64,000 nt of DNA. Source: Actinosynnema sp. ALI-1.44. Its GTDB lineage: Bacteria; Actinomycetota; Actinomycetes; Mycobacteriales; Pseudonocardiaceae. Below are positions 27,799 through 36,157 of this stretch, one piece after another. The stretch covers positions 186,001-250,000 of the forward strand of contig NZ_MTQO01000046.1 in NCBI RefSeq assembly GCF_001984155.1. The letters run 5' to 3'. Each line of letters begins with the position of its first letter. The first letter of the stretch is position 1. The notes below the pieces were generated by a model. It did no database searches, was not told where the DNA came from, and was given only the letters and a program-made list of their open reading frames with translations. The translations under genes were made by a program, and so were the position numbers.

Positions 27799-28455
27799 TT
27801 ATGAGCCGGGGACGACGAGTCCGGATTCGTAGCCGGCGATCACCAGGTGCACGCGGTCGCGGGCGTTGAGTTTCGTCAGGATCCGGCTGACGTGTGTCTT
27901 GACCGTGAGTGGGCTCAGCACGAGTGCTTCGGCGATTTCGTGGTTGGACAGCCCTTGGGCGATGAGGGTGAGGACTTCGCGTTCGCGGCTGGTCAGCACC
28001 TGGAGGTGTTTCGTCACGGGTGCGCGGTCGGGTGCGCGGAGGAAGCGGGCGATCAGGGTGGCGGTGGGGCCTGGTGAGAGCAGCTGCTCCCCCGCTGCGA
28101 CTGTGCGGATGGCGTCGAGCAGGTCGGCGGGGCGGATGTCTTTGACGACGAAACCGCTGGCGCCGGCGCGGAGGGCGGCGGCGACGTTTTCGTCGGTGTC
28201 GTAGGTGGTGAGGACGAGGACGCGGGTGTCGGGGTGGTGTCTGGTGATGTGGCGGGTGGCGTCGATGCCGTCGAGGTCGGGCATGCGGAGGTCCATCAGG
28301 ACGACGTCGGGTGTGGTGGTGGCGGTGGCGGTGATGGCTTGGTGTCCGGTGGCGGCTTCGGCGACGACGTCGATGTCGGGTGCGGAGGCGATGAGCAGGG
28401 CGAAGGCGCTGCGGACGAGTGTCTGGTCGTCGGCGAGGACGATGCGGGTGGTCAT
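27799..28455 (-). CDS. NarL/FixJ-type response regulator
   Basis: 218 residues: a receiver domain with phospho-acceptor Asp55 (VVLMDLRMPD), Asp9-Asp10, Thr in VLTTYD and Lys in GFVVKDI, then a LuxR-type helix-turn-helix (LTSREREVLTLIAQGLSNHEIAEALVLSPLTVKTHVSRIL). It is controlled by phosphorylation from the adjacent kinase. ATG at 28455 overlaps the kinase stop (ATGA), so the two are translationally coupled. Confidence 0.95.
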   Translation of the reverse strand: MTTRIVLADDQTLVRSAFALLIASAPDIDVVAEAATGHQAITATATTTPDVVLMDLRMPDLDGIDATRHITRHHPDTRVLVLTTYDTDENVAAALRAGASGFVVKDIRPADLLDAIRTVAAGEQLLSPGPTATLIARFLRAPDRAPVTKHLQVLTSREREVLTLIAQGLSNHEIAEALVLSPLTVKTHVSRILTKLNARDRVHLVIAGYESGLVVPGS

Positions 28456-29561
28456 GGTGTTCCTGTGGGTAGGTGGGCGGTGACGGTGAAGCCGTTGTCG
28501 GTCTGGATGTGGAGGTGTCCGCCGACGCCGTGGGCGCGTTCGGTCATGCCGGGAATGCCGTGTCCGCCGGTGGTTGTGCCTGTGTTCGTGCCGTTGTCGG
28601 TGATGGTGACGGTGAGGGCGGTGGGTGTGTGGTCGATGCGGACGGCTGCGGTGGTGGCGTTGGAGTGTTTGACGATGTTGGTGAGGCTTTCCTGGACGAT
28701 GCGGTAGGCGGCGACTTCGACGTCGGGTGGGAGTGGGTGTGGGGTGCCGTGGTGTTCGAAGGTGATGTCGATGCCGGTGGCGCGGACGACGGTGCCGAGG
28801 TCGGTGATGTTGGGCAGGACGGGCATGGGGTCGCGGAGGACTTCGACGGTGGCGCGGAGTTCGGCGCGGGCGGTGTCGCAGGCGTGGGTGATGGTGTCGA
28901 GTGTGGTGGCGATGGTGGTGCGGTCGAGGGGTTGGGTGGTGTCGGTGACGAGGTGTGCGGCGACTCCGGCTTGGACGCGGATGGTGGTGATGGTGTGGGC
29001 GAGCAGGTCGTGGAGGTCGCGGGCGATGCGGAGCCGTTCGTCGGTCACTTGTTGGCGGGTTTCTTTGGCGTGGGTGGTGTTGCGTTGGCGTGTGGTTTCG
29101 CCGAGGACGATGGCGGTGGTGAGCCAGCCGAGGGTGCCGAGTGCGTCGATGCCGAGTCCGTTGTCGTCGATGGCGCGGACGCAGAGGATGAGGGTGCAGG
29201 TGAGTCCGTTGGCGATGAGGGCGTGGAGGCGGTGGTGGGTGGTGGCGACGGTGTAGAGGGCGACGAGTGCCGGTGGCATGAGTGCGTCGTGGGGGTAGTC
29301 GAGGGTGTGGTAGGAGATGGACAGGGTGGCGTGGGTGGCGAGGATGGTGATGGGCCAGCGTCGGCGGGCGATGATGGGGAGGGTGGCGGCGGTGGCGAGG
29401 AGTGCGCCTTGGGTGTCGAGGGGGCGGTCGTCGGGTGTGAGGTAGCCCCAGGTGAGGACGAGTGCGAGCAGGCCGAGGCCGAGCAGTGTGTCTCGGGGTC
29501 GGATGGTGTGGTTATGCACGGGTGTCCATGGTTGGCTCGCGGTGGGTGGTGTCGCGAACAT
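28452..29561 (-). CDS. NarL-family sensor histidine kinase
   Basis: 369 residues. Four to five N-terminal membrane helices (residues about 25-165), then the HisKA_3 dimerisation domain with the phospho-His in RIARDLHDLLAHTI, the N box VQESLTNIVKHS and the G box DNGTNTGTTTGGHGIPGM. It phosphorylates the co-encoded response regulator; the signal is unknown. The protein is unusually rich in Thr and His (for example DTITHACDTARAELRATVEVL) because the coding strand here is very C/A-rich. A candidate operator for the pair lies about 106 bp upstream. Confidence 0.93.
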   Translation of the reverse strand: MFATPPTASQPWTPVHNHTIRPRDTLLGLGLLALVLTWGYLTPDDRPLDTQGALLATAATLPIIARRRWPITILATHATLSISYHTLDYPHDALMPPALVALYTVATTHHRLHALIANGLTCTLILCVRAIDDNGLGIDALGTLGWLTTAIVLGETTRQRNTTHAKETRQQVTDERLRIARDLHDLLAHTITTIRVQAGVAAHLVTDTTQPLDRTTIATTLDTITHACDTARAELRATVEVLRDPMPVLPNITDLGTVVRATGIDITFEHHGTPHPLPPDVEVAAYRIVQESLTNIVKHSNATTAAVRIDHTPTALTVTITDNGTNTGTTTGGHGIPGMTERAHGVGGHLHIQTDNGFTVTAHLPTGTP

Positions 29562-29666
29562 AGCTGGGTTGGGGGTGGTGTTTGGCCGGAATGGTGGAGG
29601 TGGTCATGGGGTCACTGTGGTGGTTCGGGGTGGGTGTTCGCGTCTGGCTGTGGGTGGTAGTTGTGG

Positions 29667-29684
29667 GTACTCCCCCGGGAGTAC
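29667..29684. promoter_or_regulatory. 18-bp palindrome upstream of the two-component operon
   Basis: GTACTCCC, two bases, GGGAGTAC (29667-29684), a perfect 8-bp dyad 106 bp upstream of the kinase start and 101 bp before the divergent coiled-coil gene. NarL-type regulators often bind such sites upstream of their own operon. On the + strand it is followed by GTTTTT, so a terminator is an alternative reading. Confidence 0.55.
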
Positions 29685-29784
29685 GTTTTTCCGGATTACC
29701 GCAGGTCAACACGGTCGTGTGGTCCTTGGCGGGACTGCCGCCTGAAACGTTTCAGCGGGCTGCTGTTGCGATAGGCTCGCCGCC

Positions 29785-30318
29785 ATGTCCTCACCTGAGA
29801 TACAAGAGCCTCGTTTCGGTCAGATGCGCGCTGATCTCGACGGCTGCTACCACCTGTTGACCACGACGAACAAGAATGTCCTGGACGTCCGGAGTTACAT
29901 CAACACGGTAGCGGCGACGCAAATGCGTCACACGAACCGTTTGGACGAGATTCAGACCGCGCAGGACCTCGCAGTGGGTCGCCTGAACCGATTGGAGGAA
30001 GGCCAGCAGGAGCACACGAACCGGTTGGTGCGCGTGGAGAAGGTGCAGGAGCAACAGACTGCCAAGCTGATCTCGCTGGAAGAGGGTCAGCGCGAGCACA
30101 CTGAGAAGCTGGTCTCGCTGGCAGAAGGTCAGCGCCAACACACCGAAAAGCTGGTGCGACTCGAAGGCGGTCAGCGCCAACACACCGAAAAGCTGGTGCG
30201 ACTCGAAGGCGGTCAGCGCCAACACACCGAGAAGCTGGTTCAGCTGGACGGCAAGTTCGATCACCTCGACGCGAAGGTGGACAAGGTGCTGGCGTTGCTG
30301 ACCGGCAAGCCGGAGTAG
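29785..30318 (+). CDS. coiled-coil protein built from 14-residue repeats
   Basis: 177 residues with no signal peptide or membrane segment. Residues about 59-156 are seven units of 14 residues (such as GQRQHTEKLVRLEG), i.e. two heptads per unit with Leu/Val at core positions, predicting a long parallel coiled coil. It ends with LDAKVDKVLALLTGKPE. Similar actinobacterial proteins are of unknown function. The ATG at 29785 follows the divergent two-component promoter region. The gene ends 7 bp before the convergent HD-Pnk-like gene. Confidence 0.8.
   Translation: MSSPEIQEPRFGQMRADLDGCYHLLTTTNKNVLDVRSYINTVAATQMRHTNRLDEIQTAQDLAVGRLNRLEEGQQEHTNRLVRVEKVQEQQTAKLISLEEGQREHTEKLVSLAEGQRQHTEKLVRLEGGQRQHTEKLVRLEGGQRQHTEKLVQLDGKFDHLDAKVDKVLALLTGKPE
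29959..30252 (+). repeat. seven 42-bp in-frame tandem repeats
   Basis: Units begin at 29959, 30001, 30043, 30085, 30127, 30169 and 30211. Units at 30127 and 30169 are identical over all 42 bp, which indicates recent duplication, while outer units have diverged. Each encodes 14 residues of the coiled coil, so gain or loss of a unit keeps the reading frame. Confidence 0.9.
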
Positions 30319-30325
30319 GTCTCCC

Positions 30326-31450
30326 CTACTGCGTGCTCAGCCAGTGCACGGTGTGTGCTTCGGTTGGGTCGGGGGCTTCCCATTTGTTCACGAGGCGGTC
30401 GATGACCGCGGTGGGCACGGGTTGTGGGCGGGCCGCGTTGCGGTTTTTGATCACTGTGAGCGGTGCCTCCAGTGCGATCACTTCCACCCGTGCTTTGTAG
30501 GCTGCGGCGAGTCCGATGGATTGTTGCCGGATCTGCCTGGACACGTTTGTTCCGTTCCACACGAACGATTCCCCGGCGCGGAGGTGTCTGCGTGCCTGTT
30601 CTTGGGCTGCGCTGATGACGGGCCGTTGGTTGTCGGTGGGTTTGACGCGCATGGTGGTGCGGAGGGCGTCCAGGCTGATCACGGGCAGGTTGGGGCGGTG
30701 GGTGGTGATCCAGGTGTCTTTGCCGACGCCGGGGAGGCCGGACATGACGGTGACGGTGAGGCGGGTGTCGTCGTAGGCGTTGTAGTCCGGGTCGCGGTGG
30801 GGTGTGCGGAAGTAGAGGAACCGGGCGTGGTCGGAGGGGAACGCGCGGGATGTGTCGAGGCACGCGGTTTCGGCGCAGTAGTCGCGGTAGAGGGCGATGT
30901 TGTCGAGGATGTCGTCGGTGTCGTGGCAGACGCGGCCGGTGATGTCGGCGGTGGCGAGCGTGGCGAGGTCGGTGTTGCGGGCGAGCAGGCTGACGCGGAA
31001 CGCGATGTGTTGCAGGTCGGGGCGTTCCAGTGCCCAGAACGGGATTTGGTGGTGGCGGACGAGTGCGGCGACGTGTTCGCGCCATGCGGGTGGGGTGTCG
31101 AGTTCCCAGAGGATGCGGCGGGTGAGCAGGTCGCCGCGGCGGGAGTGGCCGTGTGCGGTGATGTGGCCGTCGTCGGTGTGGTGGGTGCAGTCGGGTTTGG
31201 CGACGTCGTGCAGCAGGACGGTGGCGAAGAGGCGGGTTTGGTCGTGGCGTGGGAGGGCGCGCCAGTCGGGGTTGTCGACCATGGCTTGGCAGGCCATGTG
31301 GGTGTGGGTTTCGACGTCGCCTTCGGCGTGGTGCTGGGGGTCTTGGGGGACGCCGGTCATGCGGCGGATCCACCAGAAGGTGTCGCGGATGGCGGGCCAG
31401 TCGAGGGTCCAGGTGGGTGCGGCCGGGCAGAGCCGGTCAAAGGGTTCCAT
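30326..31450 (-). CDS. HD-Pnk-like RNA end-healing enzyme (HD phosphohydrolase + P-loop kinase)
   Basis: 374 residues. The N-terminal HD domain has His residues at about 40-51 and the HD pair at 81-82 (VLLHDVAKPD). The C-terminal P-loop kinase has the Walker A motif GLPGVGKDT at about 238-246, with a Pnk-like lid (NGTNVSRQIRQQS). In characterised HD-Pnk enzymes the HD domain removes 2',3'-cyclic or 3'-phosphates and the kinase phosphorylates 5'-OH ends, leaving RNA ends ready for ligation. Its start overlaps the end of the RNA ligase gene by 14 bp, so it is coupled to it. Confidence 0.87.
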   Translation of the reverse strand: MEPFDRLCPAAPTWTLDWPAIRDTFWWIRRMTGVPQDPQHHAEGDVETHTHMACQAMVDNPDWRALPRHDQTRLFATVLLHDVAKPDCTHHTDDGHITAHGHSRRGDLLTRRILWELDTPPAWREHVAALVRHHQIPFWALERPDLQHIAFRVSLLARNTDLATLATADITGRVCHDTDDILDNIALYRDYCAETACLDTSRAFPSDHARFLYFRTPHRDPDYNAYDDTRLTVTVMSGLPGVGKDTWITTHRPNLPVISLDALRTTMRVKPTDNQRPVISAAQEQARRHLRAGESFVWNGTNVSRQIRQQSIGLAAAYKARVEVIALEAPLTVIKNRNAARPQPVPTAVIDRLVNKWEAPDPTEAHTVHWLSTQ

Positions 31451-32204
31451 ACATCACCGCCGGGTCGCGCAGTTGGTTGGGCAGGATGGGCCGGTTCATC
31501 CAGTGGGTGCCGGAGTCGAGGACGGCGGTGAGGAAGGTGGGCCGGACCCATTTGTAGCGTTCGGTGACGGTGCCGTGTTCTTCGGCTTTGATGTAGAGGC
31601 CTTCCATGTGTTCGTGGGTGTCGGTTTCGGCGATGGCGGTGTCACTCCCGTGGGCTTCGAGGGTGTCGCGCCAGTGGGGTGTGCGGCAGGTGGAGGGGCC
31701 GACGAGGGCGAGCAGGTCGGTGCGGGTGTCGAGTGGGCCGGTGTGTAGGACGGGCACGGAGTGGATGGGCAGGCCGTCGAGGAGTTCCGCGCGTCGTGGG
31801 GTGGACAGGAAGTGTCCGGTGTGGGTGTCGAGGATGTCGAATTCGCAGAAATAGTGCGGGAGGGCGTCGTAGAAGACGGTGTGTTTGGCGTAGAGCCATT
31901 CGCCGTAGACGACGTATCGGGTTCCTATTCGGTTGTGCAGGGCGTGGTGGATGGTGGGTGCCCAGGCTTTGAGTGGGGTGAACTGTCGTTCTCGGGGGCC
32001 GCCGGTGAGGTAGTGGCCTCGGCTTTGCAGCAGGAGGTCGCCGTCGGGGCTGAAGCTGATGGCGGTGTTGGCTCCGTCGAGTTTTTCCTCCACGACGAGG
32101 TGCCGGCCGCGGATGTGGGTGAAGGCGACGGCTTTCATGTCTTCGTCGCCTGGTTGCAGCCGGGATGATTCGAGGTGGTGGGTTCGGGGGTATTTGCGGA
32201 GCAC
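31437..32204 (-). CDS. ATP-dependent RNA ligase
   Basis: 255 residues of the nucleotidyl-transferase ligase superfamily. The adenylation Lys is K41 in VEEKLDGAN (motif KxDG); later motifs are YVVYGEWLYAKHTV (III/IIIa), MEGLYIKAE (IV) and YKWVRPTF (V). It joins 5'-phosphate and 3'-OH RNA ends. GTG at 32204 is chosen because the family N-terminus reads KYPRTxHLExSRLQPGDED; a TATAAC -10-like box sits 7 nt before it, so the mRNA may be leaderless. It is the first gene of the RNA-repair pair. Confidence 0.88.
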   Translation of the reverse strand: MLRKYPRTHHLESSRLQPGDEDMKAVAFTHIRGRHLVVEEKLDGANTAISFSPDGDLLLQSRGHYLTGGPRERQFTPLKAWAPTIHHALHNRIGTRYVVYGEWLYAKHTVFYDALPHYFCEFDILDTHTGHFLSTPRRAELLDGLPIHSVPVLHTGPLDTRTDLLALVGPSTCRTPHWRDTLEAHGSDTAIAETDTHEHMEGLYIKAEEHGTVTERYKWVRPTFLTAVLDSGTHWMNRPILPNQLRDPAVMYGTL

Positions 32205-32309
32205 GGGTTGGTTATAGCCCGGTGGTGTGTGGTGGTCGACTCGTTTTGTTGCGGGGGTGTGCACTCCCCTGTGTCGTGGGTGGTGGGTGGGGCGCATAGG
32301 GTGGTGGTG

Positions 32310-32828
32310 ATGGATACGTCAGCTTCCCGTCCGTTCGTGGCGCGTGTGCCGGTGGTGTTCGCCGTGGCCGTGTTGGTGGTCGCGTTGGACCAGGGGTCGA
32401 AGTTCTGGGCCGAGTCGGCGTTGCGTGGTCGTGCGCCGGTGCCGGTGTTGGGTGAGTTGCTGCAGTTGCGGTTGTTGTACAACTCGGGTGCGGCGTTCTC
32501 GATCGGTGCGGGGTCGACGTGGATTTTCACGATCATCACGGCGGTCGCGGTGGTGGTGTTGGTGCGGTTCGCGTTGAAGCCGGCGTCGGTGGTGCAGGCG
32601 GTGGCGTTGTCGTTGTTGTTGGGTGGGGCGGTCACGCATCTGTTGGATCGGTTGTTTCGTGCGCCGGGGTTCGCGCGGGGGCATGTGGTGGACTTCATCG
32701 ACTACAACGGGTGGTTCGTGGGGAATGTCGCGGACATCGCGTTGTTCTGCGGTGCGGTGTTGTTGTTGATTCCGGCGTTGTTCGGTCGCGACGGGACCGT
32801 CGATGGCGACAAGCACGGTGGACCTTGA
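32310..32828 (+). CDS. lspA: lipoprotein signal peptidase II
   Basis: LspA cleaves prolipoprotein signal peptides in the membrane. 172 residues with four membrane helices. The catalytic Asp pair lies in HLLDRLFR and NVADIALF, with LLYNSGAAFSIG and GHVVDFIDY also conserved. In the first motif the usual Asn before the Asp segment is His (GGAVTHLLDRL). ATG at 32310 was chosen. It is divergent from the RNA ligase gene and single. Confidence 0.93.
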   Translation: MDTSASRPFVARVPVVFAVAVLVVALDQGSKFWAESALRGRAPVPVLGELLQLRLLYNSGAAFSIGAGSTWIFTIITAVAVVVLVRFALKPASVVQAVALSLLLGGAVTHLLDRLFRAPGFARGHVVDFIDYNGWFVGNVADIALFCGAVLLLIPALFGRDGTVDGDKHGGP

Positions 32829-32894
32829 GCATCAGACTGCCTGGCTGGCGACGTGGTAAAGGCCGGTCATCGGGTGGTGTGAGTCGACGATCTG

Positions 32895-34516
32895 GTGCGG
32901 GACACGGCCGAGATGCTGACACCTCGTTCTGCGCCCGCCGCTATGGACGCCGGTCGGCGAAGAACCGTGCGCGCAAGGCGTTGGCGGCCGCTGAGGATGG
33001 CTGACACCCGCGGGCAGCCGCTGCGGCGGATCGCCCGTCCGTTCGTCGCTGATGGGCCGTCAGGCGTGTCGATCCGTGACCGGCTCAAGGGGTTGACACT
33101 TCGGGACGAGAAGGTTCTGCGGCTGGTGGGTGGGCATCTGGGACGATTGGCGTCCGGTGACTTGGCCCGTAGGTGCCGGGATGGCCTGGAGCACTCCGCG
33201 GAGACGTGGGCCGAGCGTAAACGGGGGCTGACCGCCGAGGCATCGTCTCGCTGGGCCGGGTCGATCACCTCCAACACCCACGACCAGTGGGGGCTGTCGC
33301 GCCGTGCGCAATGGCGGCATCTGCAGTCGCTGGACGCTGGTATCCGCACGATTCGTCACCGCCTGTCGCTGCCCATCGGGCAGAAAGGTACCCGGAGCGA
33401 GCCCGGCGGATACCGCTGTGAACGAGAGTGGTTCCACAAGACGCGGCGACTGGCGATTCTTGAGACCGATTACGAACACGTATCGGCGCAACGTGATGCG
33501 GGCCAGGTCTCTGTCGTGCGGGGTGGCCGTCGGCTGCTCAACCAGCGGCACAACCTGGCTGCCGCGAACCGGACTGAGGCTGCGTGGCGGGCCGAGTGGG
33601 AAGCGGCGCGCTGGTTCTTGACCGCGGATGGCGAGTCTGGCAAGCGGTACGGCAACGAGACGGTCCGCGTCACTCTCGACGGTGAGGTCAGTATCAAGCT
33701 GCCTGGACGCGTCCTGGACACGCAAAGACCTGCCAGTCATCCCCTTGGACGTGCTGCAGGCTGGGGGCGTGATCGGCGTGGACACCAACGCCGACCACCT
33801 GGCCGCGTGGCTGCTGGACGAGCACGGTAACCCCAATGGGCGCCCCGCGCCGCTTCGACTACGCGCTGACCGGCACCGCCAACCATCGTGACGCCCAACT
33901 CCGCCACGCCCTGACCAGGCTTCTGCACTGGGCCAAGAACACCAACATGCGGGCCATCGCGATCGAAGACCTCGACTTCACCGACTCCACAACCCGTGAG
34001 AAACACGGCCGGAAGAAGAAAATCAGGCAGCTCATCTCGGGCATTCCCACCGGCCGACTCCGCGCACGACTGGTCAGCATGTGCGCGGAGGCCGGTATCG
34101 GCGTGATCGCCGTTGATCCCGCCTACACCTCGATATGGGGTGCCGAGCACTGGCGAAAGCCCCTCACCACTCGTCATCGCCACGTAAGCCGCCATCACGC
34201 GGCCTCGGTGGCGATCGGCAGGCGCGCCCTCGGCCATCGGATCAGGCGACGGACGGCACCGCCCCGCCAGCACCAGAGCGATGCTGGCGGGCATCGGATC
34301 GCCCAGGCCCGACCCGATGGCCACGGGCACGAGGAACACCGCCCCCGCGTACCCGGACCACGGACACGATCCGTCGGCGCTGAACGCGGCAGGAACGCGG
34401 CCGACCAGAACGCCCAAGACCGTTCGGGGCGTTCGGCTGAGCATGGGTCCCGACACCAGGACTCATTCCCGCTCAGTCCCTTTGGAACGGTTAGAACACG
34501 GGGCGTTCGTGGGTGA
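32895..34516 (+). pseudogene. decayed TnpB-like (IS200/IS605 accessory) gene
   Basis: Three reading frames together give one TnpB-related protein. Frame one (32895 to about 33712) carries the N-terminal half up to VTLDGEVSIKLP. The next frame carries WTRKDLPVIPLDVL and the RuvC Asp in GVIGVDTNADHLAAW. A one-base insertion near 33835 moves to the third frame: APRRFDYALTGTANHRDAQ, the catalytic Glu in AIEDLDF and the final Asp in AVDPAYTS. An internal segment is missing at 33702-33721, where CCTGGACGC and CCTGGACAC repeats flank the joint, suggesting a slippage deletion. No zinc ribbon is present. The catalytic Asp-Glu-Asp set survives but no intact protein can be made. Confidence 0.85.
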
Positions 34517-34778
34517 CGGTGTATTCGCGGACGTGTTCGGCGTTGATGGGGATGCCGGTGGTGGGTGCGTCGCAGGTGTCGCGCCAGGTGGTGAGGTGTT
34601 CGCGGGTTTCCCAGCGTTCGTGGATGTAGATGCGGGTGGGGTCGGTCGGGTCTGGGGTGATGGCGGCGTCGAGGCAGCCGGGTGCGTGGCGGGCGCGGCG
34701 GATGAGGTCGTGGTGTGCGGTGATCTGGGTGTCGCGTCGGGTGGGGTCGATGGTGACGTATCCGGTGATGATGAGCAT
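34491..34778 (-). CDS. antibiotic biosynthesis monooxygenase-like (ABM) protein
   Basis: 95 residues forming one ferredoxin-like ABM domain: LIITGYVTIDPTRRDTQITAHHDLIRRAR, then IYIHERWETREHLTTW. Such small dimeric proteins include quinol monooxygenases and heme-degrading enzymes. The Trp in HERWETREHL is typical of the family. ATG at 34778. Its 3' end overlaps the TnpB remnant by 26 bp. Confidence 0.85.
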   Translation of the reverse strand: MLIITGYVTIDPTRRDTQITAHHDLIRRARHAPGCLDAAITPDPTDPTRIYIHERWETREHLTTWRDTCDAPTTGIPINAEHVREYTVTHERPVF

Positions 34779-34872
34779 GTGACTCGTGACGTGTCGGCGC
34801 GGGGGAACTCATCGGTCCGGACTCGTCGATCGGTGCTCGACGTGGTGTGGTGGGGTGGGGCAGGCTGGCGGG

Positions 34873-36057
34873 ATGATCGTCCGTCGGGGCGTCACGGTCG
34901 CGTTGATCGTGGTGTGTCAGAGTTCGCAGGCGTTGGTGACGGGTGGTATCGCGTTGTTCCTGCCGTTGATCCGGCAGGATGTGGGGTTGAGTTTCGCGCA
35001 GGGTGGGGCGGTGGCGGCGGCGTCGACGTTCACGTACGCGTTGATGCAGATCCCGGTGGGGGTGTTGGCGGATCGGGTTGATCCGCGGGTGTTGTTCCTG
35101 ACGGGGTTGTTGGGTGTGAACGTGTTGGCGTGTGGGTTCGCGGTGATTGATTCGTTCGGGTGGTTGGTGGTGAATCAGGCGGTGTCGGGGGTGTTGCGGT
35201 CGTTGGCGTTCGCGCCGGGTTTGATTTTGGTCAGTCGTGAGTTTTCGTCGGGCAAGCAGGCGACGGCGATGGGGTTGTATGTGGCGGGCGGGTTTTCGTC
35301 GAGCATTGTGTTGAATGTGGTGGGTCCGTTGTTGGTGGGTCCGTTGGGGTGGCGGGGTGTGTTCGCGGTGTGCGCGGGGTTGGGTGTGGTGGCGTTGGTG
35401 GGGTATTGGCTGGTGGGTGGTGCGGGGCGGGCGCGGGATGTGGGGCGTCGGTTGCCGTTGCGGGAGTTGCCGCGGTTGTGGCGGCATCCGGTGGTGGTGG
35501 TGACGTCGGTGATCCAGTTCGTGCGGTTGGCGGCCACGCATGGGGTGGTGATGTGGCTGCCGAGCTTCGTGGTGGTGGAGAAGGGTTATTCGATCCAGAC
35601 CGCGGGGGTGTTGGTGGCTGTGGCGGCGGCGTTGACGGCGCCGTCGAACATCATCGGCGGGTATGTCGCCGATCGGACCGGGCGGCCGCTGGCGGTGGTG
35701 GGGGTGTCGTTGACGGTGGTGGCCGCGTCGTTGGCGGGGTTGATGCTGGCCGAGTCGTTGCCGGTGATCGTGGCGATGGTGGCGGTGAACGCGGTGGTCA
35801 TCCAGGTGTATTTCGGGCCGTTGTTCGCGATCCCGATCCAGCATCTGGGGCGGGAGGTGGCGGGTGCGGTGAGCGGGTTCGGGAATTTCTGGGCCAATCT
35901 GGGTGGGTTCGCGGCGGTGTGGACGTTGGGGGCGCTCAGGGACGCGACGGGCACGTTCGACGCGGGTTTCCTGGTGTTGATCGGGTTGTGTGCGGTGCTG
36001 GTGGTGCGGCGGATTCCGGTGCCCGCCGAGTCGGGGGTTTCCGGGCGGTCGAGGTAG
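34873..36057 (+). CDS. MFS transporter
   Basis: 394 residues with 12 predicted membrane helices. The loop after helix 2 carries the MFS motif A variant GVLADRVDPRVLF, repeated in the second half as GGYVADRTGRPLAV. The exporter or importer role and substrate are unknown. ATG at 34873 lies in GGCGGGATG. The + strand coding sequence is extremely G/T-rich (35401-35460: 35 G, 9 C, 14 T, 2 A), giving many Val, Leu and Gly codons. Confidence 0.9.
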   Translation: MIVRRGVTVALIVVCQSSQALVTGGIALFLPLIRQDVGLSFAQGGAVAAASTFTYALMQIPVGVLADRVDPRVLFLTGLLGVNVLACGFAVIDSFGWLVVNQAVSGVLRSLAFAPGLILVSREFSSGKQATAMGLYVAGGFSSSIVLNVVGPLLVGPLGWRGVFAVCAGLGVVALVGYWLVGGAGRARDVGRRLPLRELPRLWRHPVVVVTSVIQFVRLAATHGVVMWLPSFVVVEKGYSIQTAGVLVAVAAALTAPSNIIGGYVADRTGRPLAVVGVSLTVVAASLAGLMLAESLPVIVAMVAVNAVVIQVYFGPLFAIPIQHLGREVAGAVSGFGNFWANLGGFAAVWTLGALRDATGTFDAGFLVLIGLCAVLVVRRIPVPAESGVSGRSR

Positions 36058-36069
36058 GGCTGTCCCTAC
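36054..36069. terminator. short hairpin at the MFS gene stop
   Basis: GTAGGG (36054-36059) pairs with CCCTAC (36064-36069) across a four-base loop, overlapping the TAG stop of the MFS gene. The stem is short and lacks a T-tract, so it is at best a weak terminator. Confidence 0.35.
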
Positions 36070-36157
36070 GGTCAAGTGCCCTGCGCGTACCAGTGATCTT
36101 GGTGTGGGGACGCGACAGGCTCGTGGTCACACGTTGTTGATCACGAGGAGCGGGACC

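Noticed and set aside
28473-29660. 395-codon + strand open frame rich in Gly, Asp and Val
   Set aside because: It is the antisense shadow of the histidine kinase, kept open by the extreme G/T bias of the + strand; no domain is seen.
29512-29712. 66-codon minus-strand frame (Thr/Pro/His-rich) before the kinase
   Set aside because: Low complexity from strand bias, and it covers the palindromic operator.
30344-32168. Long + strand open frames over the RNA-repair genes
   Set aside because: Low-complexity Gly/Val/Asp shadows; the minus strand encodes clear catalytic motifs.
34195-36075. Large minus-strand frame rich in His, Pro and Arg over the MFS gene
   Set aside because: Antisense shadow of the MFS gene in a strongly skewed region.
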